Part shown: positions 34,891 through 43,477 of the stretch, one piece after another | Layout of the letters: the number at the start of each line of letters is the position of its first letter | How positions within the stretch are numbered: the first letter of the stretch is position 1 | Origin: CAZUMJ01 sp964621605 | GTDB taxonomy: Bacteria; Actinomycetota; Acidimicrobiia; Acidimicrobiales; Iamiaceae | Assembly (NCBI GenBank): GCA_964621605.1 | Contig: CAZUMJ010000005.1 | Location: forward strand, 1-64,000 | DNA: 64,000 nt | Reading direction: 5' to 3' | Notes under the pieces: model-generated | The model's database searches: none | What the model was told of the DNA's origin: nothing | What the model saw: the letters and a program-made list of their open reading frames with translations, nothing else | Made by a program: the position numbers and the translations under genes

Positions 34891-36149
34891 TGTCTGACCG
34901 GGGTGAGGCGTCCCCGGGCTGGACCCGGCGAGGACCCATCGGGTGGATCCGCGACGTCGTTCGGCGAGCCGCCGAGCTGCCGAGCTGGACCAGCTCGATC
35001 CGGTTCCGTCTCACCGCGATCTACTCGCTGTTGCTGTTCGGCCTGGCGGCGATGGTCGTCGGAGGCATCTACCTGGGCCTCGCCAGCGAGCTGCACAACG
35101 AGACCGCTCGTGACGGAAACGTGCAGCTCGTCGTGCGCCACCCGGATGGCACCATCGATGCCTCCGCTCCCCGCAGCCTTGCCGAGGTGCAGCAGCGGGC
35201 GAACGATCAGGCGCTCGACACGCTGCGCACGACGAGCACGTTGGCGCTGGCGATCCTCTTCATGGCGAGCCTGCTCCTCGGGTCGGTGGTGGCGGGTCGC
35301 GTGCTTGCCCCCATCGGGCGCATCACCAACGTGGCTCGTGAGATCCAAGCGACGGACCTGTCGAGACGCATCGGGCTCACCGGGCCCGAAGACGAGCTGC
35401 GCGAGCTCGCCGACACGTTCGACCGCATGCTCGCCCGCCTCGACGAGGCATTCGAGGGGCAGCGCCACTTCATCCATGAGGCATCGCATGAGCTGCGCAA
35501 CCCGCTGGCCGTGATTCGCACAAATCTCGACGTGGTGCTCGGTGACCCGGAGGCCGACAAGGAGGAGCTCCAGCAGGTCGGCGCGGTGGTGCTGCGATCG
35601 GCCGAGCGGATGAGCCGACTTGTCGATGATCTGCTCGTGTACGCCGACCGTGGGAGTGCCGTCGAGCGACACGCGGTGCTCGATGTGGCTCGAGTGGTCG
35701 AGGCATCAGCGCTGGAGTTCCGCATTCCGGCCGAGGCACGCGGCCTGACCCTGGAGACGTCCGCTCCCGACGGCCTCTGGGTGATGGGCGACGCGACTGC
35801 GTTGCGCCGCATGCTCGCCAACCTGCTCGCCAACGCGATCCGCCTGGGCCCACCGGAGTCGGCGATCAGAGTGTCCGCAGCCCGGTCTGGGTCTTGGGTG
35901 TGGCTGGCGGTTGACGATGCTGGTCCTGGCATTCCGGTTGCCGAGCGAGATGCCGTGTTCCAGCGCTTCTGGCGTGGGGATCCGGGCAATGCCCGAGCCG
36001 AGGGGCGCAGCGGGCTCGGGCTCACCATCGTGCGGCAGATCGTCGAATCCCACCGCGGGAGCATCAGGCTCTGGCCGTCCGAGCGGGGCGGTTCGACCTT
36101 CGTGGTGTGGCTCCCCGCAACGACCGCTGACGGATCTGCGCCTGCCTGA
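34890..36149 (+). CDS. Sensor histidine kinase
   Basis: 419 residues. Two membrane helices (about 42-64 and 117-138) flank a small extracytoplasmic sensor of about 50 residues, then a HAMP domain (GRVLAPIGRITNVAREIQ), the HisKA box HEASHELRNPLAVIR with phospho-histidine H200, and the ATPase domain (N box NLLANAIRLG, DDAGPGIP, GRSGLGLTIV). It phosphorylates the regulator encoded immediately upstream. The small sensor loop suggests membrane or envelope signals rather than a soluble ligand. Confidence 0.94.
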   Translation: MSDRGEASPGWTRRGPIGWIRDVVRRAAELPSWTSSIRFRLTAIYSLLLFGLAAMVVGGIYLGLASELHNETARDGNVQLVVRHPDGTIDASAPRSLAEVQQRANDQALDTLRTTSTLALAILFMASLLLGSVVAGRVLAPIGRITNVAREIQATDLSRRIGLTGPEDELRELADTFDRMLARLDEAFEGQRHFIHEASHELRNPLAVIRTNLDVVLGDPEADKEELQQVGAVVLRSAERMSRLVDDLLVYADRGSAVERHAVLDVARVVEASALEFRIPAEARGLTLETSAPDGLWVMGDATALRRMLANLLANAIRLGPPESAIRVSAARSGSWVWLAVDDAGPGIPVAERDAVFQRFWRGDPGNARAEGRSGLGLTIVRQIVESHRGSIRLWPSERGGSTFVVWLPATTADGSAPA

Positions 36150-36195
36150 CGCGCGTGCTCGTGCCCCGTGTCGTGTCATGGGCATGGGACGGTCC

Positions 36196-36201
36196 TAGCG
36201 T
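36196..36201 (+). promoter_or_regulatory. Possible -10 of htrA
   Basis: TAGCGT about 58 bases before the GTG. It would give a separate transcript with a normal leader and a strong AGGAGG ribosome binding site. Confidence 0.4.
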
Positions 36202-36259
36202 GGAGCGGACACGCGCCGACGACGGTGCGTCCCTACTCGCACGCAGGAGGCAACGGTCG

Positions 36260-37600
36260 GTGGAAGCACCATGGGGTGGCACGGGGTCAAGTGACACGTC
36301 GGCTGCGCGGCCGGGAACCTGGAACCCAACCCCAACTGCACCGCCGTTCGGCGTTCCTCCGCGGCCCGGTCCGTTCATGCCTGGCGCCCCGTTCGAAGCG
36401 GGCCCGGCGCCTCGCGATCCGTGGGCTACCCCACCGAACGGAGGCCCCCCGGCGTTCGGCGGCCCACCGCCTCCCGGTGCGGGTGCCTGGGCTTCTCCGG
36501 GGCTGGGCGGCACCGACCCGACATCACAGAAGCGGTCGCCGAAGGCTGGCGCCGGCAGGGCGACAGTTGCGGTCACGGTGGTGGTGGTGTTGGCGCTGGT
36601 CGCCGGGTTCGTCACGGGGCGTGTGACGGGGTCCGCGACGCCGAGCGCGGTGTTCGCATCGGGGGCCTCGGGCGGCGCTTCGGCGTCACAGCCCACGTTG
36701 CCCGCACCGTTGAAGGGGAACGAAGCCGAGCCGGTGGCGGCGGTGGCACGAGTGCTGTCGCCCGCGGTGGTGCAGCTGCAGACCTCCTCAGACCTCGGCT
36801 CCGGGGTCATCTACGACGCGAGCGGCTTGATCCTCACGGCGGCTCACGTCGTCGGAGATCAAGACACGATGCGAGTCCGTATGGCTGACGGCACGCAGAC
36901 CGACGGCAAGGTGCTGGGCGCAGACCAATCGACCGACATCGCGGTGGTCAAGATCGACCCGACCCCCTCCATGCCGGTGGCCGTGCTCGCGACGGGCATC
37001 GACCCGCAGGTCGGGCAGATGGCGATAGCGATCGGAAGCCCGTACGGCCTCGACCAAACCGTCACGTCTGGCATCGTGAGCGCGGTGGGGAGGGCGGTGG
37101 AGACGCCGGGCGGCGAGGTGGCGATGATCCAGACCGACGCGCCGATCAACCCCGGCAACTCCGGCGGCGCGCTCGCTGATCGGCTCGGCCGGGTGATCGG
37201 CATCAACGATTCGATCATCAACGGGAACTCGTCTGGTGCCGAGGCAGGCAACGTCGGGGTCGGGTTCGCGATCCCGATCGATCTCGCCAAAGACGTGGCA
37301 GATCGCATCGTGGCGGGCGAGCCGCTCACCGCCGGCTACCTCGGCGTGCGGGGAAGTGACGCCACGGGCAGCCGGAGCGGCGCACTCATCGTGTCTGTCG
37401 AAGCGGGAAGCCCTGCGGCAGCGGCGGGCGTGCAGGAAGGCGACGTCGTGACCGCCGCGGATGACACGCGCATCGGCTCCATGGTCGACCTTGCGGCAGC
37501 GGTGCGCACCCACCAGCCGGGTGACGAGGTGCGTCTCACCGTGTACCGCAACGGCAAGGTGTTGACGTTGACGGCGAAGCTCGGCAAGTCCGGCTCGTAG
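36260..37600 (+). CDS. HtrA/DegP-type serine protease with PDZ domain
   Basis: 446 residues from a GTG that has AGGAGG nine bases upstream; the frame is open farther upstream, but that part has no such signal. Order of parts: a Pro/Gly-rich cytoplasmic region (1-95), one membrane helix (about 102-118), a trypsin-like domain with catalytic His196 (TAAHVV), Asp226 (STDIAVV) and Ser301 (NPGNSGGAL), and a C-terminal PDZ domain (GYLGVRGSDA to TVYRNGKVLTLTAKL). This is the PepD/HtrA layout of actinobacteria: a membrane-anchored extracytoplasmic quality-control protease. It follows the two-component system, as envelope-stress proteases often do. Confidence 0.94.
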   Translation: MEAPWGGTGSSDTSAARPGTWNPTPTAPPFGVPPRPGPFMPGAPFEAGPAPRDPWATPPNGGPPAFGGPPPPGAGAWASPGLGGTDPTSQKRSPKAGAGRATVAVTVVVVLALVAGFVTGRVTGSATPSAVFASGASGGASASQPTLPAPLKGNEAEPVAAVARVLSPAVVQLQTSSDLGSGVIYDASGLILTAAHVVGDQDTMRVRMADGTQTDGKVLGADQSTDIAVVKIDPTPSMPVAVLATGIDPQVGQMAIAIGSPYGLDQTVTSGIVSAVGRAVETPGGEVAMIQTDAPINPGNSGGALADRLGRVIGINDSIINGNSSGAEAGNVGVGFAIPIDLAKDVADRIVAGEPLTAGYLGVRGSDATGSRSGALIVSVEAGSPAAAAGVQEGDVVTAADDTRIGSMVDLAAAVRTHQPGDEVRLTVYRNGKVLTLTAKLGKSGS

Positions 37601-37632
37601 CAGCACCGTCGTTCCGCACTGCTTGGGTCTCC

Positions 37633-37638
37633 TAGGCT
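37633..37638 (+). promoter_or_regulatory. -10 box of ftsY
   Basis: TAGGCT, nine bases, then the ftsY ATG. The same hexamer stands before ffh at a seven-base spacing. Confidence 0.45.
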
Positions 37639-37647
37639 GCGCGGATC

Positions 37648-38844
37648 ATGTGGTTCGTCTGGATATCGCTGCTCGTCTTGCTGCTGGTCGTCGTTGCCGG
37701 CACGTTCCTGTTGGCGCGCTCGCGCCGCGCGCAGGGAGTCAAACTCGAACCCCCCGCCTCGGGCGGCAGTGACCTACGGGCTCTTGTCGCACAACAGGCG
37801 GAAGACGACGAGCGCGTGGCCGCGCTCCAGGCCGACGTGGCCGAGATGGCGAACCCGGTCACCGAAGTCGAGGTTCCGCCGGAGCTCGCCGCCGAGGTCG
37901 ATGCGGCACTTGCCGGGGTCGAGGTGGAGGAGGCCCCGAGCAAGCCGAGCTTTCGGGATCGCCTCGCTCGGGCCCGCGGGGCGCTCAGTGGCTACCTCGG
38001 TTCGATCGTGTCTCGCCAGGGCATCGACGACGACACGTGGGACGAGCTCGAGGAGGCGCTGATCAGGGCTGACGTCGGTGCCGCGCTCGCATCAGAGCTG
38101 CTGGACGACCTGCGCGCCACGGTGCGAACCGACGGCGTGACCGAGTCTGCCGTGTTGCTCGACATGTTGAAGGCGACGGTGCGTCAACGGCTCGCCGCCG
38201 ACGACCGCTCGCTTCGCCTCGACGACGGCATGACCAACGTGTGGCTGTTCGTGGGCGTCAACGGTGTCGGCAAGACCACGACGATCGGCAAGCTCGCCGA
38301 CCGCGAGGTGCGTGCTGGGCGCACCGTCGTGCTCGCCGCAGGCGACACGTTTCGAGCGGCAGCCGCCGAGCAGCTCGGGACGTGGGCGGAGCGCGCAGGC
38401 GCCACGCTGGTCCGCGGGGCCGAAGGCGCCGACCCGAGCTCTGTCGTGTTCGATGCGATCGAGGCGGCCGCGGCCCGTGACGTCGACCTCGTCCTGGCCG
38501 ACACGGCAGGCCGCCTCCACACCAAGTCGAACCTGATGGAGGAGCTCCGCAAGGTGCGTCGCGTCGCCGACAAGGAGCCGGGGCACGTCACCGAGGTCCT
38601 GCTCGTGCTCGATGCCACCACGGGTCAGAACGGGCTTGTGCAGGCGCGTGAGTTCACGGAGGCGGTCGAGGTGACCGGCGTGGTCCTCACCAAGCTCGAC
38701 GGGTCGGCCAAGGGCGGCATCGTGCTCGCCATCCAGGCCCAGTTGGGCATCCCGGTGAAGCTGGTCGGGTTGGGTGAGACGGCGGCAGACCTGGTTGCGT
38801 TCGATCCGGACGAGTTCGTCGACGCGCTCTTCGCGGTCGACTGA
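37648..38844 (+). CDS. ftsY: Signal recognition particle receptor FtsY
   Basis: 398 residues. An N-terminal membrane helix (about 3-22) anchors it, as in other actinobacterial FtsY proteins, and is followed by an acidic A region. The NG GTPase domain has G1 GVNGVGKT at 203-210, then DTFRAAAAEQL, DTAGRLHTKSNLMEEL, LVLDATTGQN and TKLDGSAKGG. It docks the SRP-ribosome complex to the Sec translocon. Its partner Ffh is encoded 490 bases downstream, with one unrelated gene between. Confidence 0.96.
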   Translation: MWFVWISLLVLLLVVVAGTFLLARSRRAQGVKLEPPASGGSDLRALVAQQAEDDERVAALQADVAEMANPVTEVEVPPELAAEVDAALAGVEVEEAPSKPSFRDRLARARGALSGYLGSIVSRQGIDDDTWDELEEALIRADVGAALASELLDDLRATVRTDGVTESAVLLDMLKATVRQRLAADDRSLRLDDGMTNVWLFVGVNGVGKTTTIGKLADREVRAGRTVVLAAGDTFRAAAAEQLGTWAERAGATLVRGAEGADPSSVVFDAIEAAAARDVDLVLADTAGRLHTKSNLMEELRKVRRVADKEPGHVTEVLLVLDATTGQNGLVQAREFTEAVEVTGVVLTKLDGSAKGGIVLAIQAQLGIPVKLVGLGETAADLVAFDPDEFVDALFAVD

Positions 38845-38860
38845 GACGAGGAGATCCGAC

Positions 38861-39298
38861 ATGCTGCTAGCCCGCCTGGTGTTCAAGGTGCCTGCCATGG
38901 CTTGGCGTGCGGGGAAGGGGAGCGCCCGGGTGGTGGGGTACCGCCGCGTGCTGCTGCTCGGGACGGGCATCGGCATCGGGCTGCTCGTCGCGCCGACCTC
39001 CGGTGAGGTGTTGCGGGGTCGTCTCCGAGACGCGCTCGCGCGTCGGCGAGCCGGGAGCGAACCATCGGTCGAGGAGCGCGTGCGAGAGCATCTGCGGCGC
39101 GCACCTCGAACCTGGCACCTGCCGCAGCCGGAGGTGGTGGCGGTGCCGATCATCGACGGACCCGGCTGGGAGGTCATCTTGGCGGGCGAGATCGCCAGCG
39201 ACACGGCGCGTCGTGACATCGAGCAGGCGGCAGCATCGGTCACGGGCGTCGTACGGGTCGACAACCGGCTTCGCCTAGCCGAGGGTTCGACGGTCTGA
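38861..39298 (+). CDS. YtxH-like/BON-like small protein
   Basis: 145 residues. The N-terminal part has a hydrophobic glycine-rich segment followed by the YtxH-type pattern (VLLLGTGIGIGLLVAPTSGE, then VLRGRLRDAL). The C-terminal ~50 residues (WEVILAGEIASDTARRDIEQ, ending VTGVVRVDNRLRL) look like a BON domain, which binds membranes or lipid. I assign neither domain with certainty. A ribosome binding site GAGGAG sits seven bases before the ATG. It lies between ftsY and ffh, with a new leaderless promoter for ffh after it. Function unknown; possibly envelope-associated. Confidence 0.6.
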   Translation: MLLARLVFKVPAMAWRAGKGSARVVGYRRVLLLGTGIGIGLLVAPTSGEVLRGRLRDALARRRAGSEPSVEERVREHLRRAPRTWHLPQPEVVAVPIIDGPGWEVILAGEIASDTARRDIEQAAASVTGVVRVDNRLRLAEGSTV

Positions 39299-39321
39299 CC
39301 GAGCAGTCGTCTGGTCGCCGG

Positions 39322-39327
39322 TAGGCT
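39322..39327 (+). promoter_or_regulatory. -10 box of ffh
   Basis: TAGGCT, seven bases, then the ffh ATG: a predicted leaderless transcript. Confidence 0.55.
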
Positions 39328-39334
39328 CGCCGGC

Positions 39335-40825
39335 ATGTTCGACGCTCTCACCGACCGCTTCGAGGGGATCTTCAAGCGCCTGCGCGGCCGTGGCCACCTG
39401 AGCGAGGCCGATGTCGACGAGGTGCTGCGCGAGATCCGGCTTGCGCTTCTCGAGGCCGACGTCAACTTCAAGGTGGTGAAGGGCCTTGTCGCCCGCATCC
39501 GCGAGCGGTGCGTCGGGGCCGAGCTGCACGAGGCGCTGAACCCTGCGCAGCAGGTGGTCGACATCGTCCACCAGGAGCTCATCGCTTCGCTCGGGGGTGA
39601 AGCCCTCAAGATCACCTACGCAGCGAAGCCTCCGACCGTCGTGTTGATGGCTGGTCTGCAGGGCTCCGGCAAGACGACCAACAGCGCGAAGCTGGCTCGC
39701 TGGTTCAAGCAGCAGGGTCGCAACCCGTTGCTCGTCGGCGCCGACCTGCAGCGCCCCGCGGCGGTCGCTCAGCTCCGCACGTTGGCGCGCCAGATCGACG
39801 TTCCCGTGTACTCGGCTCCTGACGACGTCGTCGCGGGCGGCGCCGGCGACCCCGTCGCCGTGGCCGAGGGAGCCATGGCCGAGGCGAAGCGCCTGGGTCG
39901 TGACGTGGTCATCGTCGACACCGCCGGCCGCCTGTCCATCGATGCCGAGCTCATGGAGCAGGTGCGTCGCATCGAGCAGGTGACCGAGCCGCACTACACC
40001 TTCCTCGTCGTCGATGCGATGACCGGCCAGGACGCGGTCACCACCGCCGAGAACTTCCACGCCACCCTGAGGCTCGACGGTGTCATCCTCACCAAGCTCG
40101 ACGGCGATGCCCGCGGCGGTGCGGCGCTGTCGGTGAAGGAGGTCGTCGGGCGCCCGATCGCGTTCGCGTCGACGGGTGAGAAGCTCGACGAGTTCGACCT
40201 GTTCCACCCCGATCGTCTCGCCGGGCGCATCCTCGGCATGGGCGACGTGCTCACCCTGATCGAGAAGGCGAAGGAGGCCGGCGATCAGCAGGAGGCCGAG
40301 GAGGCCGCGGCACGACTGCTCGAAGGGAGCTTCACCTTCGAGGACTTCCTCGAGCAGATGCAGCAGGTCAAGAAGATGGGGTCGTTCGGGGGCCTCATGA
40401 AGATGCTCCCCGGCGTCCCGAAAGAGGTGCGCAACGCCGACATCGACGATCGCGAGATCGGCCGTCTCGAGGCGATGATCCGCTCCATGACCATCGAGGA
40501 ACGGCGCCACCCCGACCTCATCGATGGCTCGCGCCGGCTGCGCATCGCGAACGGAAGCGGCACCACCACCTCCGAGGTGAACCAACTGCTGCGCCAGTTC
40601 AAGGAGGTGCAGCGCATGATGAAGGGCCTCGGCGTCGGTCCCGGCAAGCGGGCCAAGGCGAAGGGCAAGCAGCGCAAGGGCAAGGGTGGTGGTCGGGTCA
40701 CCGCGGCGGGTACGCGGCCGACCGCGTCCCCCCGTCTGCCCGACCTCGGCGAGGCCCCGTTCGGCCTCCCCGACCTGGGTGCGAGCACGGCGAAGCCCGA
40801 GCTGAAGCTCCCCGGTTTGAACTGA
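39335..40825 (+). CDS. ffh: Signal recognition particle protein Ffh
   Basis: 496 residues. An N domain is followed by the GTPase with G1 GLQGSGKT at 107-114, DTAGRLSIDAELMEQV, TKLDGDARGG, and the methionine-rich M domain (EQMQQVKKMGSFGGLMKMLPG) that binds signal sequences and 4.5S RNA. The C-terminus has a basic KRAKAKGKQRKGKGGG stretch and an extra tail of about 40 residues. The SRP RNA gene is not recognised in this window. Confidence 0.97.
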   Translation: MFDALTDRFEGIFKRLRGRGHLSEADVDEVLREIRLALLEADVNFKVVKGLVARIRERCVGAELHEALNPAQQVVDIVHQELIASLGGEALKITYAAKPPTVVLMAGLQGSGKTTNSAKLARWFKQQGRNPLLVGADLQRPAAVAQLRTLARQIDVPVYSAPDDVVAGGAGDPVAVAEGAMAEAKRLGRDVVIVDTAGRLSIDAELMEQVRRIEQVTEPHYTFLVVDAMTGQDAVTTAENFHATLRLDGVILTKLDGDARGGAALSVKEVVGRPIAFASTGEKLDEFDLFHPDRLAGRILGMGDVLTLIEKAKEAGDQQEAEEAAARLLEGSFTFEDFLEQMQQVKKMGSFGGLMKMLPGVPKEVRNADIDDREIGRLEAMIRSMTIEERRHPDLIDGSRRLRIANGSGTTTSEVNQLLRQFKEVQRMMKGLGVGPGKRAKAKGKQRKGKGGGRVTAAGTRPTASPRLPDLGEAPFGLPDLGASTAKPELKLPGLN

Positions 40826-40846
40826 CGCCCTCGAACAACGCAAACT

Positions 40847-40877
40847 TGCAGGTCGCCGCTTTCGGCAACACCCTGCA
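40847..40877 (+). promoter_or_regulatory. Hairpin in the ffh-rpsP gap
   Basis: A stem TGCAGG/CCTGCA enclosing an inner hairpin GCCG-CTTT-CGGC. It lies between the ffh stop and the rpsP ribosome binding site (AGGAAGAG). It could be an ffh terminator, an rpsP leader structure, or an RNA-processing site. Confidence 0.4.
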
Positions 40878-40904
40878 TCACCCCCACGACAGGAAGAGAA
40901 GCAC

Positions 40905-41171
40905 GTGGCCGTCAAGCTCCGTCTCATGCGGATGGGCAAGAAGAAGCAGCCGACCTACCGCATCGTCGCGGCCGACTCGCGTGCGCCGCGTGATGGTCGC
41001 TTCATCGAGATCGTGGGCACGTATCAGCCGCGCCTCGAGCCGTCCGGTGTCACCGTCGACGACGACAAGGCACTCAAGTGGCTTCGAAACGGCGCACAGC
41101 CGACCGAGGCAGTCGAGAAGCTTCTGAAGATCTCGGGTACTTGGGCGACGTTCCGAGGCGAGGCCTCGTGA
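40905..41171 (+). CDS. rpsP: 30S ribosomal protein S16
   Basis: 88 residues with the full S16 pattern: VKLRLMRMGKKKQPTYRIVA, ADSRAPRDGRFIEIVGTYQP and DKALKWLRNGAQPTEAVEKL. GTG start behind AGGAAGAG. The stop overlaps the khpA GTG by four bases. Confidence 0.97.
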   Translation: MAVKLRLMRMGKKKQPTYRIVAADSRAPRDGRFIEIVGTYQPRLEPSGVTVDDDKALKWLRNGAQPTEAVEKLLKISGTWATFRGEAS

Positions 41172-41425
41172 CCGACGACGCCGTCGCTCCGGCGACCGCG
41201 GTCGCGGTGCTCGACTACCTCGTTCGGCAGATCGTCGACAACCCCGACGCGGTCCGCGTCGAGGTCTCGGGCGACTCGCGGGCACGCCTCGACGTGCACG
41301 TCGCCGAGGGCGACCTCGGCCGCGTGATCGGTCGCCGGGGCCGCACCGCGCAGGCGATCCGTACGGTCGTCCGTGCAGCTGCGGCTCGCGACGAGGTCGA
41401 CGTCGACGTGGAGTTCGTCGACTGA
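41168..41425 (+). CDS. khpA: KH-domain RNA-binding protein KhpA
   Basis: 85 residues, a single KH domain: VLDYLVRQIVDNPDAVRVEV, then VHVAEGDLGRVIGRRGRTAQA with the GXXG loop GRRG, ending in VDVEFVD. KhpA-type proteins bind RNA and in Firmicutes affect cell elongation and division; the position between rpsP and rimM is conserved. GTG start overlaps rpsP. Confidence 0.93.
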   Translation: MTDDAVAPATAVAVLDYLVRQIVDNPDAVRVEVSGDSRARLDVHVAEGDLGRVIGRRGRTAQAIRTVVRAAAARDEVDVDVEFVD

Positions 41426-41484
41426 CGAGCGACTCGGGCAAGGCGCGGCCGTCGGCTGAGGGCCGTGAGGCGCAGGCCGAGCGC

Positions 41485-41997
41485 GTGTGGCTCGAAGTAG
41501 GTCGTATCGGCCGAGCGCACGGCATCCGAGGGGACGTGCTCGTCACCCTCACCACCGAGCGCACCGACCGACTCTCCCCGGGGGCAACCCTCCGGGCAGG
41601 CAGCGACTCCCTCGAGGTCGTCGCGGCGCGGCCGCATCAGGAGCGCTGGATCGTCCACTTCGCAGGCGTCGAGGACCGCAGCGCGGCCGAGGCATTACGC
41701 GGCACGGCTCTTGAGGTGCACGCGCCGGTCGAGCCCGAGGGCGATGAGCTCTGGGTGCACACGGTCATCGGTGCCGAGGTGTTCCTCGGCGACGGGACGC
41801 GTGTCGGTGCGGTCACTGCGGTGCACGCCAATCCCGCGCACGACCTGTTGGAGCTCGACGACGAGACGTTGATCCCGGTGGTCTTCGTGGTGTCGTCGAG
41901 CGCAACCCCGGCAGGCCGTGCGCTCGTCATCGACCCCCCGGCCGGGCTGCTGCCCGAGCCCTCCGGGAGCGAGGCTGGCGAACGGCCAAAGTCGTGA
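41485..41997 (+). CDS. rimM: Ribosome maturation factor RimM
   Basis: 170 residues: WLEVGRIGRAHGIRGDVLV at the N-terminus is the RimM beta-barrel signature, and the C-terminal PRC-barrel has HDLLELDDETLIPVVFVV. It assists 30S head assembly with S19. The GTG at 41485 is the first supported start; no in-frame ATG or GTG lies between it and the khpA stop. Overlaps trmD by four bases. Confidence 0.94.
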   Translation: MWLEVGRIGRAHGIRGDVLVTLTTERTDRLSPGATLRAGSDSLEVVAARPHQERWIVHFAGVEDRSAAEALRGTALEVHAPVEPEGDELWVHTVIGAEVFLGDGTRVGAVTAVHANPAHDLLELDDETLIPVVFVVSSSATPAGRALVIDPPAGLLPEPSGSEAGERPKS

Positions 41998-42833
41998 ACG
42001 CCGCCCTGCGGGTCGACATCTTCACGATCTTTCCCGACCTCGTGGAAGGTTTCGCGGGCAGGAGCCTCCTCGGCAAGGCGCGTGGCCGGGGCCTGCTCGA
42101 CGTGCGGGTCCATGACCTGCGCTCGGGGACGAGCGACCCGCACCGATCCGTTGACGACGCGCCGTTCGGGGGTGGTGCGGGCATGGTGCTCATGCCCGAG
42201 CCGGTGTTCACGGTGGTGGAGCGGGCTGACCCTCCACGCCCCTTGTTCTTCCTCGGTCCGGGGGGTCGGCGCCTCGACCAGCGCCTCGCGCGCGAGCTGG
42301 CGGACGGCGGGGGCTTCTCGCTGTTGTGTGGCCGCTACGAGGGCATCGACCAGCGCGTCTGCGATCACCTCGTCGACGACGAGCTCTCGATCGGCGACTT
42401 CGTCCTTGCGGGCGGCGAGGTGGCGGCGCTGGTCGTGCTCGAGGCGGTCGGTCGGCTCGTGCCCGGCGTCATGGGCAACACCACGTCCGCTGACGAGGAG
42501 TCCTTCAGCGACGGACTGCTCGAGTATGCGCATTACACGCGCCCCGCGAGCTTTCGTGGCTGGGAGGTGCCGGAGGTGCTGCGCTCCGGCGACCATGGTC
42601 GCGTCGCGAGGTGGCGACGTGCGCAGGCATTGGCACGGACGCTTGCGCGGCGCCCGGACCTCCTGCGCGCCAGGGGAGGGTTGCGTCCCGACGAGGTGGA
42701 CCTGCTGGCGCGGGAGGGGTTGTTGCATGCCGACCTACTCGCTCCCCGGGAGGCCGATGGGTCGCTCGCTCCCGATGCCCTCGTTGCGGAACCAACCGAT
42801 GCGGCTGGCCCTCCCGTGCCTCCGGCCAGGTAG
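41994..42833 (+). CDS. trmD: tRNA (guanine-N1)-methyltransferase
   Basis: 279 residues. The SPOUT-knot motifs are LCGRYEGIDQRVCDHL and LSIGDFVLAGGEVAA, followed by the C-terminal HYTRPASFRGWEVPEVLRSG, all typical of TrmD, which makes m1G37 in tRNA and prevents frameshifting. GTG start overlapping rimM. The C-terminus has about 30 extra, Ala/Pro-rich residues after the usual end. Confidence 0.96.
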   Translation: MNAALRVDIFTIFPDLVEGFAGRSLLGKARGRGLLDVRVHDLRSGTSDPHRSVDDAPFGGGAGMVLMPEPVFTVVERADPPRPLFFLGPGGRRLDQRLARELADGGGFSLLCGRYEGIDQRVCDHLVDDELSIGDFVLAGGEVAALVVLEAVGRLVPGVMGNTTSADEESFSDGLLEYAHYTRPASFRGWEVPEVLRSGDHGRVARWRRAQALARTLARRPDLLRARGGLRPDEVDLLAREGLLHADLLAPREADGSLAPDALVAEPTDAAGPPVPPAR

Positions 42834-42961
42834 CCCTGGCCTGCCGGGGCATCGACCGAGCAGTCCGAGAATCGATGGTTGAGCGTTGGCGACGCGGTCC
42901 AACGCCTGCAGCGATTTGGTGGCGACGTCGGGTATGCCGCAGGGGCTCCGCAACTCGTGCT

Positions 42962-42991
42962 TTGGTCGAAGTCGGTGGCGCCGTCTAACGT
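42962..42991 (+). promoter_or_regulatory. rplS promoter
   Basis: TTGGTC, 18 bases, TAACGT: a fair -35/-10 pair. It would start transcription about 63 bases before the rplS ATG. The leader could fold GCCCCAC against GGGTGGG. The rest of the 228-base trmD-rplS gap holds nothing recognisable. Confidence 0.5.
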
Positions 42992-43061
42992 GAGGCAGCC
43001 CCACGACGGATTGGCCGGGGTGGGAGCCCCCTCGACCTCACGCCAGGAGCGTGCGTAGCAG

Positions 43062-43409
43062 ATGAACGTCACCGACCCGATCGACCAGGAAAGCCTGCGC
43101 GACGACATCCCCGACTTCGCGCCGGGCGACACCTTGAAGGTGCACGTGCGCGTGGTGGAAGGCAACAAGGAGCGCGTCCAGGTTTTCCAGGGCGTAGTGA
43201 TCCGCCGCCAGGGCGATGGCATTCGTGAGACCTTCACGGTGCGCAAGCTCAGCTACGGGGTCGGCGTGGAGCGCACCTTCCCGGTGCATTCGCCGGTCAT
43301 TGCGACGATCGAGGTCGTCACCCTCGGCGACGTGCGCCGGGCCAAGCTCTACTACCTCCGCGACCGTGTCGGGAAGGCCGCGAAGGTCAAGGAGAAGCGG
43401 GTCAACTGA
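43062..43409 (+). CDS. rplS: 50S ribosomal protein L19
   Basis: 115 residues: FAPGDTLKVHVRVVEGNKERVQVFQGVVI, then RKLSYGVGVERTFPVHSPV and the end RRAKLYYLRDRVGKAAKVKEK. Sits at the 30S-50S interface. ATG start with AGGAG upstream. A perfect hairpin follows ten bases after the stop. Confidence 0.97.
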   Translation: MNVTDPIDQESLRDDIPDFAPGDTLKVHVRVVEGNKERVQVFQGVVIRRQGDGIRETFTVRKLSYGVGVERTFPVHSPVIATIEVVTLGDVRRAKLYYLRDRVGKAAKVKEKRVN

Positions 43410-43418
43410 CCCGGTGAC

Positions 43419-43433
43419 CGGCGCTTGGCGCCG
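43419..43433 (+). terminator. Hairpin after rplS
   Basis: CGGCGC-TTG-GCGCCG, a perfect six-pair stem. No T-run follows, which is usual for high-GC actinobacterial terminators. Confidence 0.45.
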
Positions 43434-43477
43434 ACCGTGCGCCCCATCGACAGGTGGATTGCGCGATCCTTCCCCCT

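Noticed and set aside
36155..36259. Upstream extension of the HtrA gene
   Set aside because: The GTG at 36260 has AGGAGG nine bases before it; the upstream frame lacks a ribosome binding site and lies over the predicted -10.
38092..40939. Two long minus-strand frames over ftsY and ffh
   Set aside because: Shadows of GTPase genes; no ribosome binding site or domains.
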